Assembly: GCA_948099385.1 (NCBI GenBank)
Contig: CANUEZ040000199.1
Span: 196,001 to 260,000, forward strand
From: Fasciola hepatica
Lineage: Eukaryota > Platyhelminthes > Trematoda > Plagiorchiida > Fasciolidae
DNA: 64,000 nucleotides
Direction: 5' to 3'
The position numbers and the translations under genes are program-made. Below the pieces are notes generated by a model. That model was not told where the DNA came from. It saw nothing but the letters and a program-made list of their open reading frames with translations, and ran no database searches. This document shows positions 11,298 through 19,470 of the stretch, piece after piece. Each line of letters opens with the position of its first letter. The first letter of the stretch is position 1.

Positions 11298-12070
11298 GCA
11301 CAACGAAATAGAAAACTCCACGCCGGTCGCCGATTATAAGATATCAACGATCGATTCGCCAGGAGTAAAATTGACGGTTTTCGACGAAGGATATGAACGC
11401 TACTGCTAGTTCGTCTAGCAGTTCGAAACTTTCGTCGAAAATAAGATAACCACCCCCAGGCTAAGGCTTCTGTACCTAACTCAATACTGTCGAGGCCAAT
11501 CAAGAGAAGCCATCGATATGTGTACCACGCTCGACCCGAAACAAGGCCACACAAGAGCATGGAAGATTTTGAGGCACCTGTTAGGCCAACCTTTCAAAGT
11601 AGCCCGTAACCTAACAGATGGCGTGATGGTAGAGGCAAAGAGAACCAAGGGCGACGTCTATACAATGGCCGATCTAATGATGAAAATTCAGAACTGTTCC
11701 ATAGCCCTCGACCACTAAGGGCTGACCTAGATGCAACGCACACTTTGGAAGGCATAGTCCGTCACCTTCCTCCCGAACTACAGGGTCAGTGGGCGGAAGA
11801 AGCAGAACCGATAAGCCGAAGCAACAGGGAATCTAACTTTGAAGACCTGACCGAACACTTGGACAGGCAAACCGAGATAGCCGACAGCGGGTTCGGCCGA
11901 CTTATCCGGGACAGCAACCAAGCAAACAAGTCTGGTGCTAGCCAGGTTCAAGCCACTGCTCGGCAACAGCGGGAATATCAACCTTGGACCAATGTACACG
12001 CCATTTCACGCGAGGCCATAGCGCATCCACTTTGCAGGTCCTGTGATGCTAGCCATGGGCTACCATAATG
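11298..12070 (+). pseudogene. BEL gag (DUF1759-like) with stops and a frameshift
   Basis: Recognisable from VKLTVFDEGYERY, QFETFVENKI and RLLYLTQYCRGQSREAID (about 11355-11515), then RAWKILRHLLGQPF, TMADLMMKIQNCSIAL and, after a frame change at about 11695-11712, RADLDATHTLEGIVRHLP and ELQGQWAEEAEPI. This order is that of the structural gag of BEL/Pao elements. Two in-frame stops lie near 11407-11420. The frame change after IQNCSIALDH is present identically in copy C (39605-39560). Confidence 0.8.
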
Positions 12071-12791
12071 CCCCAAGGTCGGCAAAGCCACAATAGACGG
12101 ACGGTGGGGAACGGCAAGGATTACAGGAGCGTGCTATATACACCTCAAATCCACTCACCGGGCGGCAGCTTGTAGAACAAAGAACAGATGTGGTCACGAG
12201 GGCCACACGGGCAGACACCGTCGATTGGTACACGAGGCGAGAGAAAGCACACCAGAGACGAACACCAAGCCCAGTGTAGTTTGTTCAACTTCACAGCCTG
12301 CAAGTAGACCGGTACGTTTAGGAGTAACTGCCGTGGAAGTGATGACGTCAACTAGGGTGGTCAAAGCGTTGGCTTTCGTCGACAGTAGATTTGACACTAC
12401 CCCAGTGAAAGAGCGGTTTGCCGGCAAACACCGGCTCGCTAAAAATACGACGTCGTTAGCGGCGAGCACGGTGGAAAGGACACAAGTAATGACTGCAGGC
12501 CGGTTGAGGTTGCAACTCATCTCTTTAGACGCTAACAAGCAAATAGAATCAAAGGGGGCGTTTACATTGTCTGACCTCCCCATGCAAGCACCAAGGTCGG
12601 TGAACGCAGTTTCAACTGGATGGCCCCGTCTTCGGTATGCAACCGTTGTAGACTGGGAAGACGGCGAAGTGGACCCCCTGATCGGCTACGACGTGCCAAA
12701 GGCACACTGGATACTTGGCCAGAGAGTGGGCGACCACCGGGCACCCTATGCCGGAGCGCGGCTCTGGGATGAATGTTATATGGTCCAGTAG
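12071..12791 (+). pseudogene. BEL zinc knuckle and aspartic protease region
   Basis: A Cys/His cluster (CRSCDASHGLP near 12040, then THRAAACRTKNRCGHEGHTGRHRR near 12155-12220) precedes an open frame 12225-12791. That frame holds the protease: the active-site strand reads ALAFVDSRFDTT near 12370, where retropepsin-like BEL proteases normally have D-S/T-G. It then shows WPRLRYATVVDWEDGEVDPLIGYDVPKAHW, the usual DUF1758-like C-terminal part. TAG at 12789-12791 interrupts the frame, which then continues through GKWFRESF and YEKEFHDIGDE. The Gly-to-Arg change beside the catalytic Asp is also in copy C. Confidence 0.75.
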
Positions 12792-13900
12792 GGGAAGTGG
12801 TTCCGTGAATCATTTATCCGCCGAAACGGACCGCACAGAGTACACCTGCAGTGGTTGTATGAAAAGGAGTTTCATGACATCGGAGACGAAAGACCATCGT
12901 TGTCTCAAGAGGATCACTTAGCTTTACAAACTGTGCGTCAAAGCACTAGAGGCCTTAAAAATCAGTTTGAGGTTCCCTCCCATGGCGCACATCTGCTGGC
13001 CCGTGGACTGAAAACAGAAACTATATTCTCTAACGTCTACTACGACTGCAGGAACGCTTCGCTTGAGACCAGGATCTGTGGGAACAATACGCAGAATTAA
13101 CGAAGCAAAACGAAGCTTTTGGCTACTTTGAAAAGGTGCCTGCAAACCCCGACGTCCAAAAGGGTATCTGGTATCCGCCTCACCACCCGTTATCAACCTC
13201 AAGAATCTCGCAAAACTGCGGGTGGTTTTCGACTGTGCGGCTAAGTTCCAGTGCAAGCCGTTAAACGGTCGCTCACTATAAGGACCTGACTGGACCACAC
13301 CCCTAATCGAAGTTTTGTGCCATTTCCGAGTGGGTAGAGTGGCCGTGTCCGCCGATATCAGGGAAATGTTCCACCAGGTGAAAATACCGGTAGGAGAACG
13401 AGATGCGTTGCGTTTCTTGTGGTGGGAAGAGAACGACCGAGACAAAGTAGTGATAAATTATAGGATGACCGTCCGACCCTTCGAAGCCATATCATCACCG
13501 TTCTGTGCGAACTACGCCCTTCGAGTATTTGCGAACAAACATGGAGATTTGGTCCATCGGTCGGTGGTAGATACCGTCAGCAGGAATTTCTACGTCGACG
13601 AATACCTTGGATCATTGGATGATATGGAATCAACCTTAGCGCGGTTCAGAGGCCTAACACGATTGCTAGAAGAGGGCGGCTTCTATCTAACAAAGTGGAT
13701 GTCGAACGCTTCAGAAGTGCTCGAGGTCATTCCGTACCAAGAGAGGGCCAAAAATGTGAGAGATTTGGACGGCTCTTCACTCTCTGCCGGACTCACTTTA
13801 AGAATACAATGGGACGCGGAAACGGACGACTTTGTTTTCGAGCTAAGTTCCCGAGTTGTCTGTAACCCCTCGAGGCATACTATCTGCTGTCTCTAGTCTG
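12792..13900 (+). pseudogene. BEL reverse transcriptase, broken, with YVDE in place of YVDD
   Basis: After the TAG at 12789 the frame runs to 13100 (HLALQTVRQSTRGLKNQFEVP). It then needs frame changes near 13085 and 13190 to follow NEAFGYFEKVP and LRVVFDCAAKFQ. A further stop at about 13278 precedes the longest clean piece, 13315-13896: VAVSADIREMFHQVKIP, RDALRFLWW, NFYVDEYLGSLDD. In BEL/Pao RTs the metal-binding box is YVDD; the second Asp is Glu here (GAA at 13600). All these defects recur in copies B and, where covered, C. The frame ends in an out-of-frame tail before TAG at 13894-13896. Confidence 0.85.
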
Positions 13901-14305
13901 TTCGACCAGCTCGGTTTCGTCTAGCCCTGGCTGTTATCCGGAAAGATCTTGCTGCAGCGGCCTTGCCGTAAGAAAGTCGACTCGGACCAGTCACTGGGCC
14001 GAGAGGACCGGCTGGACTGGGAAGAGTTTCTAAACACCTTGAAGAAATTAGGGTACATAAGGATTTCATGATGTTTGACTCCTGGTCATGCAACACGGAC
14101 AGGAGAACTACATGCTTTTCCGGTGCATCCGAAGTCGAATATGGGGCTGTGGTGTACGGACGATGGTGCACAGGAGATGGACAGTATACTACGTGGATCC
14201 TTTTCTCTAAAGCCCGCGTTGCTCCACTAAAGTTGGTCTCGATTCCGCGCCTTGAACTCGGCGCAGACGTGTTAGCAATCGGGGCGGCACAAGCGGTGAA
14301 AAGAT
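13901..14305 (+). pseudogene. BEL RNase H domain, upstream half
   Basis: The frame 14068-14310 reads TTCFSGASEVEYGAVVY, SKARVAPLKLVSIPRLEL and QAVKR, the standard BEL RNase H signature. The normally invariant Asp in the D-A-S-E triplet is Gly here (FSGASE), removing a metal ligand. Upstream (13901-14067) the A17-type linker is frameshifted. The domain is cut at 14306 by a solo LTR and resumes at 14687. Confidence 0.75.
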
Positions 14306-14681
14306 TGTAACGAACCTTTGAGCAATGCATAGCCAAATTCGCAACGGATCCCGAAATCAAAATGCGATTATCCGTGATATTCTACGATACTAGATTATTA
14401 CATGAACAATGACGTCAAAAAATACAAACCTCGATAATGCGATCACAAGGACTTAACAACGAGAAACCAAATTGCAGCGTGTGAGCAGACAGCACGTGCG
14501 TCAAGCAGGTCCTGAACAAGGATGTGCCAAAGTAGCGCTCTGGGCGCGAACAAACAACAATTGGCCCTTAGAAACAACCAGTTCGTAAAGACAAGTCAGT
14601 AGTGTAGGCAAGTGAGTGATGTTAGGAAAAACACCGAATCGCGAGGGTTAAAAGGGGGATTTTTCACGACCGGTTGTTACA
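14306..14681 (-). repeat. Solo BEL LTR nested in RNase H of copy A
   Basis: 376 bp, minus strand, TGTAACAACCGGTCG...GTTCGTTACA. The flanks are AAGAT (14301-14305) and GAGAT (14682-14686), a 5-bp duplication with one mismatch. Ignoring the LTR and one flank, the RNase H frame continues from QAVKR into the FYF and TIVLYYI blocks, as in copy B. It is more diverged from the LTRs at 10581 and 17649 than they are from each other. Confidence 0.88.
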
Positions 14682-14686
14682 GAGAT

Positions 14687-16243
14687 GTTTCTATTTCTAA
14701 ATTTGGTCGGCTGGCTTTTGGACGGACTCAACGATAGTACTTTACTACATCAACAACGTCCAGAGCCGGTTTAGTTCTTCCGTTGCTAACCGATTCACGA
14801 TTATCCACGGTGAATCAGCCATGAACCAGCGGAAGCATGTCAGGTCTGGCAATAATCCAGTCGATCTGTGCTCCCGAGGTGCGACCAACTTCAGGCATCT
14901 AGACACGTGGACGAGGGGGCCAAACCTCCTACAAATGCCTAAACAGGACTGGCCCGTGTGCGAATTGGAACCCCCTACGGAAGTAGAACTGGAGATCAAA
15001 GGCGTAGTGATAGCGGCCAACGTCGTCCGAGCTACATGTATTTTACCGCGATTGGTCAGATTTTCCTCCCGGATGAAGACATTTCGTGCGATAGTTTGGT
15101 TAGCCAGGTTCAAGAGAAACTTACTAGTCATGAAAGGGCCACGCCCCTCAGGCCGGATACGGGTCGGCTCGATAAGTCTCGGTGGGCTGAAAGCTGCAGA
15201 ATACGATATTTTCAGAATGATACAACGAGAGGCTTTCGCCCGAGAACTCGAGAGGGCGGAAGAAGTGGAGCCAGTCAACAAAAATATCATCTCTAGTAGG
15301 GGAATTGAAGGGTTTAAACCCCAAACTCATTGATGGACTGCTGCGAGTGGATGGTAGGCTGACCAACTCCCACCTGAGCTTCGACACAGATTATCCCATA
15401 CTGCTGCCGGCTCGACAACCTGTAGTAGAGATAACGATCCAACACGTCCACGCCGTGGAGGGACATGCCGGGGAAAGTCATGTTACGGGCTTTATCCGAA
15501 AGCGTCTTTGGTTACTGAGAGGACAAGCGACTGTAAAACGCGTGATCCGACGTTGTGTGCAATGTAGGAGACGTAGTGTTACGACGGGCAAACAGAACAT
15601 GGCCCCGCGACCAGAGTGCAGGGTGAATGCGGGCTGGCGGCCGTTCAGCGACGCCGGGTTGGACTATTTCAGGCTCTTGTTGACCAAAGGTGGGAAGAGA
15701 TTGGAAAAACGATATGGATGTATCATAATGTGCATGAAGTCACGCACGATACACCTGGAAGTCGCACATTCGATGACGATCGATTCTTTCCTACGGGCCC
15801 TGCAGAGATTTATCAACCGAAGAGGCGAACCGGCTGACATATACTCAGATAATGAGTCGAACGTTATGGGCGCTCACCGGGAATTGCAGCATTGGCACAA
15901 GAACATAAACAGAGACGAACTGCAGGATCGAACTGTGGCCTTCGGCATACGATGACATTTCAACCCCCCGCAGGCCAGTCACAGCGGCGGTGTATGGGAA
16001 CGCATGATCCGGCCTGCCAGCTGTATATCGCTGTCGATCATGGAGCAACAGCCGCCCGACGACGAGACGTTGAACACCGCCATGACTGAGGTCGAGAGAA
16101 TTCTGAGCAACCGCCCTCTGGTTCCAGTAATGAACGGCGACCCCACTTATCTGGCGCTCACCTCGAACGACTTGTTGACGGTAAGGTCAAACGGGGGTTT
16201 CCAAGGGCCGGTAAACCTTCGTGGGAGCTATCTCCACGGATGA
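14687..16243 (+). pseudogene. BEL RNase H end and integrase
   Basis: 14687-14820 completes RNase H (TIVLYYINNVQSRFS, FTIIHGES). 14821-15333 covers the connection domain (NPVDLCSRG, LVRFSSRMKTFRAIVWL). After a frameshift at about 15300, integrase runs from 15305: GLLRVDGRL, an HHCC zinc site (HAVEGHAGESH...CVQC), LDYF with the first catalytic Asp, RTIHLEV, IYSDNESN with the second Asp (usual G replaced by E), and VWERMIR with the Glu. One TGA at 15953-15955 stands where the family has Trp before HFNPP; the frame then continues unbroken to TGA 16241-16243. Confidence 0.85.
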
Positions 16244-16487
16244 AGGCAGGCGTATTTTCTTGCCAAGGTTTTCTGGAGGCGCCGGCTTCGGGAGTACCTA
16301 CCGGCTCTGCAGACTCGACAGAAGTGGCTGGTCAAAACAAGACCATTCAAAGTTGTGGATGTGGTAATGATCGCAGACGAACGCGCACATTTCAGCACCT
16401 GGTCCTTGGAAGGGTTGTGGAAGCCACCGACTGCACTGACGGAATGGTAAGTACGGTGAAGTTGAAGACAACTAACGGAGCGCTAAT

Positions 16488-16647
16488 TGTAGTATGCAGG
16501 ATGAAGTGCCTTCCTTGGGGGTTGCACGTGTACCATCTGCAAAGACAGGAAGAAAACTCGGTGAGCCGGAGCTCGGTAAGTGCATCAACAAGCATCAACA
16601 CTTACACCGATAAAGATGGGAGTGGCGATCTGTCTGAGCGTATTACA
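16488..16647 (+). repeat. TRIM terminal repeat, 5' copy
   Basis: Contains a short inverted repeat, gtaagtg...cacttac (7-bp stem, 16-nt loop, about 16576-16605), conserved in all three copies of the repeat in the window. Confidence 0.8.
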
Positions 16648-16777
16648 CTGCTCCCCCCAACGAAGGAACACTGTCCTCAGTGTTTGTACATTATTTTAGC
16701 TGGTCAGCTGGCAGGATCTGTCGGTGTGGTTTGTTTGAAACGCTGGATGACAGGGATCCTGGCAGGGTCGCCAAAAA

Positions 16778-16938
16778 TGTAGTATGCGTGATGCAGTGTC
16801 TTCCGTGGGGGGTTGCACGTGTACGATCTGCAAAGACAGAGAGAAAACTCGGTGAGCCGGAGCTCCGTAAGTGCATCAACAAGCATCAACACTTACACCG
16901 ATAAAGATGGGATTGGCGATCTGTCTGAGATTATTACA
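16778..16938 (+). repeat. TRIM terminal repeat, 3' copy
   Basis: 161 bp, same orientation as the 5' copy, ending ttattaca at 16938 and followed by the TAAT duplication. Confidence 0.8.
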
Positions 16939-17012
16939 TAATTTGTGACATACGCAGTATTAGCCTACCGGAGAGTGAAGGCGGAGAAGCTGTTAACGCT
17001 GAGGCCCAGTAG

Positions 17013-17648
17013 ACTATTTCGCAATCGTCTTCGAGGTCGGTGAAAGAACCCTCATATATGGATGCAATCACGACACACTGATGTACCGAACCATCATACA
17101 CCCCGACGCACACTCACCTACATTGTACTCGTTATACCACATGGTCTCCGTCAAACACGCTACGGTGCTCACAGTCTTTCGCCGACGTTACAGAGAAATT
17201 TTCCGATATATGGTGGTGCATGCGATTCCATTGTACATCCGGACACATACGCACATACCCGATGCACACCATACCCCGTAACCCCTATCAAACGGGTGAC
17301 AGTTTTCGACGTGCGTTCTTGTTGACGTCACCGAAATGTCTTTTGCACATGTGGAAGTAGCCGCGATTACATGATACACACACTCAAGCAAGTACATACA
17401 TCCAGGGCAGGACGGCCCTTCCAAGGACAGCATCTATGTTTCTCCTTTATGCCCGCCGTCGGCCAGTTGTTCTCGTGGAAGACGTAGAACAGTCTCGCGT
17501 CGGTGTGGCCACCGGATTAGGTGCGACCGTGAGTAGAACGTCAGCGACGAGCATAAGGCACGCGCACTGACAGCTGGGACTAGGAAGGTAGGAAGAACCA
17601 GTAACTTTATGTCCAACCTCCGACTCTTCTAAGGATTTTCAAGGGCGG
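17013..17648 (+). other. BEL copy A region between pol and 3' LTR
   Basis: About 640 bp with no conserved ORF. The stretch around 17140-17240 (tggtctccgtcaaacacgc) is recognisably similar to 27300-27200 on the minus strand in copy B, so it belongs to the element. The last bases before the LTR (aagggcgg) form a short, imperfect polypurine tract. Confidence 0.6.
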
Positions 17649-18023
17649 TGTACCAACCGGTCGTGCAAAATCTCCTAAAGCCGTTGCAATTCATGTTTAT
17701 TTTAACATCACTCACTTGCCCACACTATTGACGTGTCTTTACGCACTGTTTGTTTTTATGGAACAATTGTTGTTTGTTCACTCCCAGAGCGCTACTTTGT
17801 CATGTCCTTGTTCTGGACCTGCGTGACACACGTGCTCCTTGCTCGCACGCCGCAATTCGGTTTCTCGTTTGTTGAGTCCTTTCGATCTCATAATTGAGGG
17901 TTGTATCTTCTTGGTGTCATTGTTCACTCAATAATCTAGTATCGTATAATATCACGGATAATCGCGTTTTGATTTCGGGATTCATTGTGAATTTGGCTAT
18001 TCATTGCCTAAACGTGTGTTACA
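17649..18023 (+). repeat. BEL 3' LTR (copy A)
   Basis: 375 bp, TGTACCAACCGGTCG...CGTGTGTTACA. It is about 97% like the LTR at 10581-10955 by eye. It is followed by cctgc; no matching duplication lies before the 5' LTR. Confidence 0.88.
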
Positions 18024-18430
18024 CCTGCTACTTCCACAAGCGACTTACTGCAATCTGATTTCCGTGGTTTGGGGCTCATGATTGCGGTACTACTTGGTGG
18101 GCGTTGGTCCAGCCCTTGAGCCTGCAGTTTAAAGGCCAGACTGGCGGCCCCTTTTGCAAGGAGCACAGACCCACTCAGCCCATGGGTTCTGTTTATAAGG
18201 GACGAAGATGTCCTCCGATATTCCTGAACACCTTGGGTGAGCCCATCTTTTGCATACCTTGTACTGTATACCATTTACCATACATTTTCCGCACTTAGGT
18301 GCGAGACACGGGTCAGAAAATCGTGTCCTACCGCAAACCACAAAACGGGGGCGGAAACAGCTCGGGTGCCTTTTAACCAAACACAAACTAAGCACTCTGA
18401 CGCTTGCAAGTAAAGCCGGCTTACGCAAAT
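18024..18430 (-). pseudogene. PHD-type zinc-finger fragment, probably ORF1 of another non-LTR element
   Basis: The minus-strand frame 18428-18129 contains CGKCMVNGIQYKVCKRW, AHPRCSGI and WVCAPC, the layout of the PHD-like finger found in ORF1 of some CR1-group LINEs. The third Cys ligand is replaced by Tyr (GIQY). Reading continues in another frame (RPPSSTAIMSPKPRK) to the LTR boundary at 18023, where it is cut. A host PHD protein exon is a less likely alternative, because all neighbours are transposons. Confidence 0.55.
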
Positions 18431-19004
18431 GAACAAAAAGAAAAACTCAAAACGAGAAAAGATAGCCTCAAAAAGTACCAAACAATACTAAGCAAAACTG
18501 CTCGGGAAGCAAAAATATTTTTCGGATAAAGCGCACCTTGACTGCAATTCTGACACGCTTAGTAATGTAAGCTAAACAAGTTAATTCAAAAGCTATTTAA
18601 AACTCAATTTACGGGCAAGGGCACTAGGAACCCAAACCGCGTGGCGTTCACAAGCAGTTTATTGTACTGCCGGCCCAGTGATTTCCCTCCGTGCTGCGAG
18701 TTTAAGGGATCCAGTGCAATTTGGTATATGTAGTAGCTAAGAAGAACAAAAAGGAACAGGCCCGCCCTCGGGAGCGGCAACCCGACACTCATATGATAAT
18801 AGTTTATTTCGGATAACCTTGAAACAAGCTGCAATGCAAGATCAAACAGTATAGATTGAGAACAAAACAGCGTGGTGAACGAGCTCGTTTTCGGTTACTC
18901 GTACTCATACCAATACATAACATTACATATGACTCAAACCAACAAAGGGGATGATCATCCAAATCTGTCTGTGCACGTGTGTGTGTGTATGCATGTGAAA
19001 TTGA
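18431..19004. other. No gene recognised
   Basis: AT-rich with short unrelated ORFs. It contains a small GT-rich tract at about 18976-18992 (gtgtgtgtgtatgcatgtg). Nothing conserved with other parts of the window was noticed. Confidence 0.4.
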
Positions 19005-19470
19005 TCACAACGAAGAGTGTTTGAGTGGTTGCACACGTGTTCGGGAACAAGAAGTGGGCCATGGAAGTTTAAGTGCTTGCACAAATTGTTTATGAGCGCA
19101 CAGGGGAGGATTGTAGAGTCGGATGCTCACGGCTTCGGCTGTGGCTAAGATGCGACACTTGACAAGTCTTGATTGCTTGCCCCGGACCTTGTAAATTGTG
19201 CGAAAAGCGTTTATCACCTCTACGGAATGGTTTGACTCAACAAGGTGTTAACACACAGCACTCGTAATTGTCTTAATTGCTCCAGTGTTCAACCAAGCCG
19301 GGTGGTGTTCACGAACACGTTTGGATAAGCGCCTGGTCGTGCGGCCAACGTACCTGGTTCCACAGGAACAGGTGAATCAATACACACAACAAGATGCTGC
19401 AGAATCTGGCACTTTATCCTTCAGTCGATTAAAGCTGAGTCAGAGTCACAGGAGGATTGTACAGTTATGT
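19005..19470 (-). pseudogene. Penelope-like element endonuclease (GIY-YIG) fragment
   Basis: On the minus strand the sequence reads KDKVPDSAASCCVY, then after one TGA FTCSCGTRYVGRTTRRLSKR, REHHPAW, TSAVC, HLVESNHSVEVINAF and AEAVSIRLYNPPLCAHKQF, ending LKLPWP. This is the GIY-YIG nuclease at the C-terminus of Penelope-like retroelements: VY...YVG as the GIY-YIG pair, then a conserved Arg, His and Glu. Only the last part of the element is present; the RT upstream is not recognisable. Two in-frame stops show it is dead. Confidence 0.72.

Larger units (their letters stand above)
16488..16938 (+). mobile_element. TRIM-like element (terminal-repeat retrotransposon in miniature)
   Basis: 451 bp: two direct repeats, 16488-16647 (160 bp) and 16778-16938 (161 bp), around a 130-bp unique core. 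Each repeat begins TGTAGTATGC and ends TTACA, the TG...CA ends of an LTR. The repeats differ at about 13 positions plus one indel by eye, so the insertion is not very recent. Both outer flanks read TAAT (16484-16487 and 16939-16942), a 4-bp target duplication. The core has no ORF and no obvious tRNA-complementary primer site; the bases before the second repeat (ccaaaaa) make a weak polypurine tract. No autonomous partner is recognised here. Confidence 0.8.
16244..17012 (+). pseudogene. BEL pol C-terminal (DUF5641-like) domain, split by the TRIM
   Basis: Reads FLAKVFWRRRLREYLPALQ and RQKWLVKTRPFKVVDVVMI, then LGRVVEATD and VKLKTTNGALI up to 16487, where the TRIM begins. Leaving out the TRIM and one copy of the TAAT duplication, the frame continues CDIRSISLPESEGGE to a TAG at 17010-17012. 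Copy B has the same passage without an insertion (TTNG then HVRSASLLESEDG, about 27565-27495 on the minus strand). There are frame changes near 16245 and 16440. Confidence 0.82.
10581..18023 (+). mobile_element. BEL/Pao LTR retrotransposon, copy A (near full length, defective)
   Basis: Two same-orientation 375-bp LTRs (10581-10955, 17649-18023) flank gag, zinc knuckle, protease, RT, RNase H, integrase and the typical BEL C-terminal domain in canonical order. Span is 7443 bp; ignoring the nested solo LTR and the nested TRIM it is about 6.6 kb, a normal BEL length. The LTRs are about 97% alike by eye. I see no target-site duplication outside the LTRs, so the ends may have been rearranged or the two LTRs may come from different insertions. 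Multiple stops, frameshifts and changed catalytic residues make it non-autonomous. Confidence 0.85.

Noticed and set aside
12145..12813. Antisense ORFs opposite BEL protease and RT (for example 12194-12583, 12562-12813, 12924-13445)
   Set aside because: Mirror frames of the real coding strand; they repeat in all copies only because the DNA is nearly identical.
13893..14360. 155-codon minus-strand ORF over RNase H
   Set aside because: Opposite strand of the RNase H region that runs into the nested LTR; no motif of its own.
16488..16938. Satellite or retrozyme interpretation of the 160-bp repeats
   Set aside because: Only two copies around a unique core, with a target duplication and an empty homologous site; no hammerhead core in the repeat.
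10581..18023. Target-site duplication around BEL copy A
   Set aside because: The bases before the 5' LTR (tgcgg) do not match those after the 3' LTR (cctgc); I do not claim one.
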